Positions 5,867-8,866 of a stretch of 8,866 nt of DNA are shown here, piece after piece. The translations under genes and the position numbers were made by a program. Positions within the stretch are counted from its first letter, which is position 1. Each line of letters opens with the position of its first letter. Source of the DNA: an uncultured Eubacteriales bacterium (GTDB lineage Bacteria > Bacillota > Clostridia > Oscillospirales > CAG-382); assembly GCA_900548115.1 (NCBI GenBank), contig URJL01000063.1, forward strand, positions 1-8,866, written 5' to 3'. Below the pieces are notes generated by a model that searched no databases, was not told the origin of the DNA, and saw only the letters and a list, made by a program, of their open reading frames with translations.

Positions 5867-8503
5867 ATGAAAAAATTCCGGATAATGCTTGCGGCGCTGT
5901 TTTCGCTTTTGCTTTTGCCGCAAAATCTTGTCTTCGCGGTCGAAAAGGACGCGGGACTTACCGAATCGCAGATTATTGAGGTCGTGCGGGCGCTCGAAAT
6001 TTTACAGGGCGACGAAAACGGCGATCTGAAGCTCGATTCGTCGGTCACGCGCGCCCAGTTCGTCAAAATGGCGGTCGCCGCGTCGGTTTACAAGGATGAC
6101 GCGGACGTTACGCTTTCGACGGCGCAATTCCCCGACGTTTCCGCCAACCACTGGGCGGCGGGCTATATCCGCGTCGGCGTTTCGTCGGGCTGGATCCGCG
6201 GTTATCTCGACGGCAATTTCCGCCCGAACGGAAACGTAAAGCTGGAGGAAGCCGTCACCATCACGCTAAAGCTTCTCGGATACACCGATTCCGATTTTAT
6301 CGGCTCATATCCCGACGGTCCGCTTGCCAAATATAAAGCGTTAAAGCTCAATACGGGCATTTCCGCGTCGCGCGGGCAGGAGCTTTCGCGCCGCGACTGT
6401 ATGCAGCTCATTTACAACGCACTTTGCACCTACACCAAAAACGGCGCGCCCTATGCGCAATCGCTCGGATATGCCGCCGACGCCGACGGAAATATTGATT
6501 ATGCGTCGCTGATCGAATCGAAGAAAGACGGTCCTTACATTGTCGCCGATGAAAACTGGAAATCGGCGCTGGGACTTGCCGAAAACATTCTTTGCTATAA
6601 AGACGGAAAAAATATCGCACAGAGCGAGATCAAGCCGTATGACGTTCTGTATTACTCCAAGGAATTTTCCAAGGTTTGGGTCTATGATACCAAAACGGCG
6701 GGCGTAATCGAAGCGCTTTCGCCCGACAAGAGCAACCCCTCGTCGGTAACGGTCGCGGGAAAGACGTACCCGATCGTGAAAAAGAGCGCCTTCGCGGGCA
6801 ATCTTTCGGGCGGCGCGTTTGCCGTCGACGACGCCGTGATTCTTCTGATCGGCGAAAAGGGCGAAGCGATCGAAGCGTATCCCGCAAAGGTTCTTCTTGC
6901 CGAAAAGCGCGAAGAGATCGGCACACCGATCCGTCTTTTCCTCAACGACACCGACGCGGGCGAAAAGGAGCTTTCGGACAAATCGCTCGTTTATTACAAC
7001 GCCGAAACGTCGCTTGCGCTTTGCTATGATAAGACCGCAAGCGGACTGGTCGAGGGCTTTGTTCCGAATAAGGAAAACCCGACGGGCATTGTGCTCGGCG
7101 GCACGCAGTATGCGCTTTCGGGCGCGGTAAAGGACGCCTTTAAGAACGAATCGACCTATAAAGAAAACGATTTTGTCACGGTCTACCTCGGAGGAGGCGG
7201 CGAGATCGAATATGCCGAATTTGCCGACATTTACGACACCGACATTTACGAAGACAACAATTTAAGCTACGACGCGCTTCTTTTAAAGACCCTGAAAGGT
7301 CCCGAGATCGTTTCGGGCGACGCATGGAAGGAAAAGCTCGGCTTTGACGCTTCGACCGCGTCGTATTACCGCAACGGAAAAGCCGTCGAAGAAACGACCG
7401 TTAAAAATTACGACGTGCTGTATTATTCCTCCGCTTTCAAGACGGTTTGGGTTTATTCCGACCGCGTAACGGGCGTTTTGGAAAAGATCAATCCCTCGAG
7501 CGTTGCGCCCTCGTCGGTCACGGTCGCGGGAAGCGATTACGCCATCGAGACTTCGGCTTGCGCCATTCAGTTCGCGGGCAAGGGTGATTTTGTCGTCGGC
7601 GACACGGTAACGCTGCTTCTCGGAAAGAGCGGTATCGTCGCGGCGGTATCGCCCGACAAAGTATCCTCGACGGTGTTCGGTCTTTCCACCGACGTCTCGA
7701 AAAAAGAATACACCGTCGACGGCAAGACGTATTCCGACACCTTTGTTACGGTCTCGTCGTTTGACGGCGGCACGTACAGCGTGCGCACCGACAAAAGCGA
7801 TTTTTCGACGGGCGTTCCGGTCATTGTAACGCTCACCGACGGCGTGCAGACGGTAAAGGAATATTCGGGAAAATACAACAACCTTTCGGAGCTTACCTCG
7901 GCGATCAAGGCAAAGCGCATTGCCGCCGACGCGGTTTTGGTCGATTATTATAAAAAGTCGTTCACAACGGTTTATCCCGCCCGCCTTTCGACGCTTTCGC
8001 TCACGACCGCCAATGTCACCTATTACAGCCTCAATTCCGACGGCGAGCTTCGGTATCTGATCCTGAACGACGCGACGGGCGACAACGATTCGTACGGCGT
8101 TATCCTGAATTTTAAGGGAAAATACACCTTTAACACTTCCGCACAAAACAACAGTATTTCCTCCTTTGCGATCCCGCAGCTCGGCGCGGTCGGAGTGAAA
8201 TACAACGGGCAGGAAGCCGATATCATCACCAAACTTACCGAGCTTTCGCCCACGGCGCTGACCGATGACAACAAGATTTTGGTCGGCGGCAAGAGCTACA
8301 CGATCTGGGATTATGCCGAATGCTTCGTTATGGAGCAAAAAGGCTTCAGCGTCTCGCGTGACAGCGACGACAAGCTTTCCGACGTCATTTCCAAAAGCTC
8401 GCTCGATTACATCCGCACGGCATGCGCCGACTCGACCGCAAAGCTCCGCGCTTTCTGCGACGACAAAGGCATGGTTCGTGTCCTGATCTACCTCGCCGCC
8501 TAA
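5867..8503 (+). CDS. Secreted SLH-domain cell-surface protein with repeated module
   Basis: An 878-residue exported protein. Residues 1-24 are a signal peptide (KK, hydrophobic core, FA then V). SLH domains, which bind wall polysaccharide, lie at about 28-75 (with TRAQFVKMAV), 87-140 (FPDVSANHWA, GWIRGYLDGNFRPN) and a weaker 143-186. After 220 an unnamed module occurs about three times: 222-345, 372-455 (front part missing) and 478-600. Shared landmarks are YDVLYYS, VWVY, PSSVTVAG and a D-V-LL-G segment. Residues 600-878 show no recognised domain. AAAGGA (5850-5855) is the ribosome site. The 66-nt gap after the permease has no terminator but has TATATT at 5829-5834 without a good -35, so the gene may be read through, have its own promoter, or both. 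A link to the exporter is suggested only by position. Confidence 0.9.
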   Translation: MKKFRIMLAALFSLLLLPQNLVFAVEKDAGLTESQIIEVVRALEILQGDENGDLKLDSSVTRAQFVKMAVAASVYKDDADVTLSTAQFPDVSANHWAAGYIRVGVSSGWIRGYLDGNFRPNGNVKLEEAVTITLKLLGYTDSDFIGSYPDGPLAKYKALKLNTGISASRGQELSRRDCMQLIYNALCTYTKNGAPYAQSLGYAADADGNIDYASLIESKKDGPYIVADENWKSALGLAENILCYKDGKNIAQSEIKPYDVLYYSKEFSKVWVYDTKTAGVIEALSPDKSNPSSVTVAGKTYPIVKKSAFAGNLSGGAFAVDDAVILLIGEKGEAIEAYPAKVLLAEKREEIGTPIRLFLNDTDAGEKELSDKSLVYYNAETSLALCYDKTASGLVEGFVPNKENPTGIVLGGTQYALSGAVKDAFKNESTYKENDFVTVYLGGGGEIEYAEFADIYDTDIYEDNNLSYDALLLKTLKGPEIVSGDAWKEKLGFDASTASYYRNGKAVEETTVKNYDVLYYSSAFKTVWVYSDRVTGVLEKINPSSVAPSSVTVAGSDYAIETSACAIQFAGKGDFVVGDTVTLLLGKSGIVAAVSPDKVSSTVFGLSTDVSKKEYTVDGKTYSDTFVTVSSFDGGTYSVRTDKSDFSTGVPVIVTLTDGVQTVKEYSGKYNNLSELTSAIKAKRIAADAVLVDYYKKSFTTVYPARLSTLSLTTANVTYYSLNSDGELRYLILNDATGDNDSYGVILNFKGKYTFNTSAQNNSISSFAIPQLGAVGVKYNGQEADIITKLTELSPTALTDDNKILVGGKSYTIWDYAECFVMEQKGFSVSRDSDDKLSDVISKSSLDYIRTACADSTAKLRAFCDDKGMVRVLIYLAA
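6530..7666 (+). repeat. Internal repeat of the SLH protein module
   Basis: Protein segments 222-345 (6530-6901), 372-455 (6980-7231) and 478-600 (7298-7666) align. The first and third start with GP-IV, W and LG and share YDVLYYS, F-VWVY and NPSSVTVAG or APSSVTVAG; the middle copy begins at LVYYN. The DNA has diverged, so the duplication is not recent. Confidence 0.8.
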
Positions 8504-8505
8504 CT

Positions 8506-8590
8506 CCCCTGCGGGGCCGCTGCGCGGAGCGGTTGCCGTGAAGTTGCATTCCGATGGTCGGAATGCAACTTCACACTACCCATGTGATGT
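8506..8590 (+). repeat. Hairpin-rich repeat, copy after the SLH gene
   Basis: Begins 2 nt after the stop codon, as in the copy after yraN. It contains CCCC-TGC-GGGG (8506-8516), CCGCT/AGCGG (8517-8532), GTTGCC, and a perfect 17-bp stem (8538-8554 and 8558-8574) around loop TGG. CACTACCC and ATGTGATGTG follow. The stem is the longest and most regular of the family. No run of Ts follows it. Confidence 0.9.
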
Positions 8591-8603
8591 GACAAAAACT
8601 TTG

Positions 8604-8626
8604 AGGGGCGACCGGTGGTCGCCCCT
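8604..8626. repeat. Palindrome AGGGGCGACC-GGT-GGTCGCCCCT
   Basis: A perfect 10-bp stem with a 3-nt loop, unrelated in sequence to the family above. Only a mixed TACTCTTTT follows, so termination downstream of the SLH gene would be weak. Similar GGGGCGACC palindromes are familiar from non-coding DNA of gut Firmicutes (recollection, not checked). Between here and 8730 nothing else was recognised. Confidence 0.75.
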
Positions 8627-8730
8627 ACTCTTTTGCACACTGAGTTTTTCCGTTCATTCTCTTCCTGCTTCGCACAATTCCCCCGCGCAAAGCGCGCCCC
8701 GTAATTACGGCAAAGACAAGCATACCGTTT

Positions 8731-8758
8731 TTGATTGAGCGTAACAGCTCTGTACAAT
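8731..8758 (+). promoter_or_regulatory. Candidate promoter TTGATT-N16-TACAAT
   Basis: A four-of-six -35 box (8731-8736) and a five-of-six -10 box (8753-8758) at 16-nt spacing, the best sigma-A-like pair in the window. It would start a transcript near 8765 running right, out of the window, through the two hairpins that follow. The gene it serves is not visible. Confidence 0.45.
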
Positions 8759-8767
8759 CGGGGGATT

Positions 8768-8789
8768 TTTAAGGGCGCAAGCCCTTAAA
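8768..8789. repeat. Hairpin TTTAAGGGC-GCAA-GCCCTTAAA
   Basis: A 9-bp perfect stem closed by a GCAA tetraloop, about 3 nt after the predicted transcription start. It could be a 5'-end stabilising stem of the next transcript or another member of the hairpin chains. Confidence 0.7.
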
Positions 8790-8826
8790 TCGCTTTTCTT
8801 TGGCAGTCAATTATAAAGACGATTCG

Positions 8827-8855
8827 GAGTTTTGGGCGCTTTGCGTCCGAAACTC
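8827..8855. repeat. Hairpin with G-U pairs near the window end
   Basis: GAGTTTTGGGCG (8827-8838) pairs with CGTCCGAAACTC (8844-8855) over 12 positions, two of them G-U, around loop CTTTG. Both wobbles are on the same strand sense, so as RNA the stem forms fully only from the plus strand. Confidence 0.6.
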
Positions 8856-8866
8856 GGGCACACACT

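Noticed and set aside
7283..8338. A 351-codon minus-strand open frame under the SLH gene
   Set aside because: Same mirror-frame effect, with no ribosome site or known protein features.
8500..8757. An 85-codon minus-strand frame across the repeats after the SLH gene
   Set aside because: It is composed mainly of the hairpin repeat and shows no protein family features.

Overview
The window looks like chromosomal DNA of a Gram-positive anaerobe, most likely a Clostridia member (Oscillospirales/Christensenellales type). Three things suggest this: strong GGAGG-type ribosome binding sites, a secreted protein with S-layer homology (SLH) domains, and an ABC export system of the Bacillus YknXYZ / MacAB kind. 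The intergenic DNA is also full of short palindromes. This placement is inference; nothing here fixes the genus.

All six recognisable genes are on the + strand. Positions 1-324 hold no gene, only a chain of perfect hairpins and a 24-bp tandem repeat. At 361-1381 lie rnhB (RNase HII) and a UPF0102/YraN nuclease-fold protein, a pair often found together. Positions 1382-2032 again hold no gene. They contain several copies of a hairpin-rich repeat family, a ~101-bp tandem duplication, and a possible promoter and structured leader just before the next operon.

Positions 2033-5800 encode a three-gene export system: an unusually long membrane-fusion adaptor with a duplicated lipoyl/barrel module, an ABC ATPase, and a MacB/FtsX-type permease. 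The genes are spaced 15 and 0 nt apart and so are probably translated from one message. At 5867-8503, after a 66-nt gap, comes an 878-residue SLH protein with an unnamed module repeated about three times. The tail, 8504-8866, has another copy of the hairpin repeat directly after the stop codon, a second unrelated palindrome, a good promoter candidate and two more hairpins running off the end.

Functionally, the adaptor, ATPase and permease should form one ATP-driven exporter or lipid/peptide-extruding machine in the cytoplasmic membrane. The SLH protein sits outside on the wall and may be its partner or cargo, but the sequence shows only adjacency. The most unusual material is the non-coding DNA. 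A repeat family occurs in both orientations, starts 2 nt after two different stop codons, and keeps its hairpins through paired base changes. A second family has one copy whose loop has been filled by a tandem repeat.
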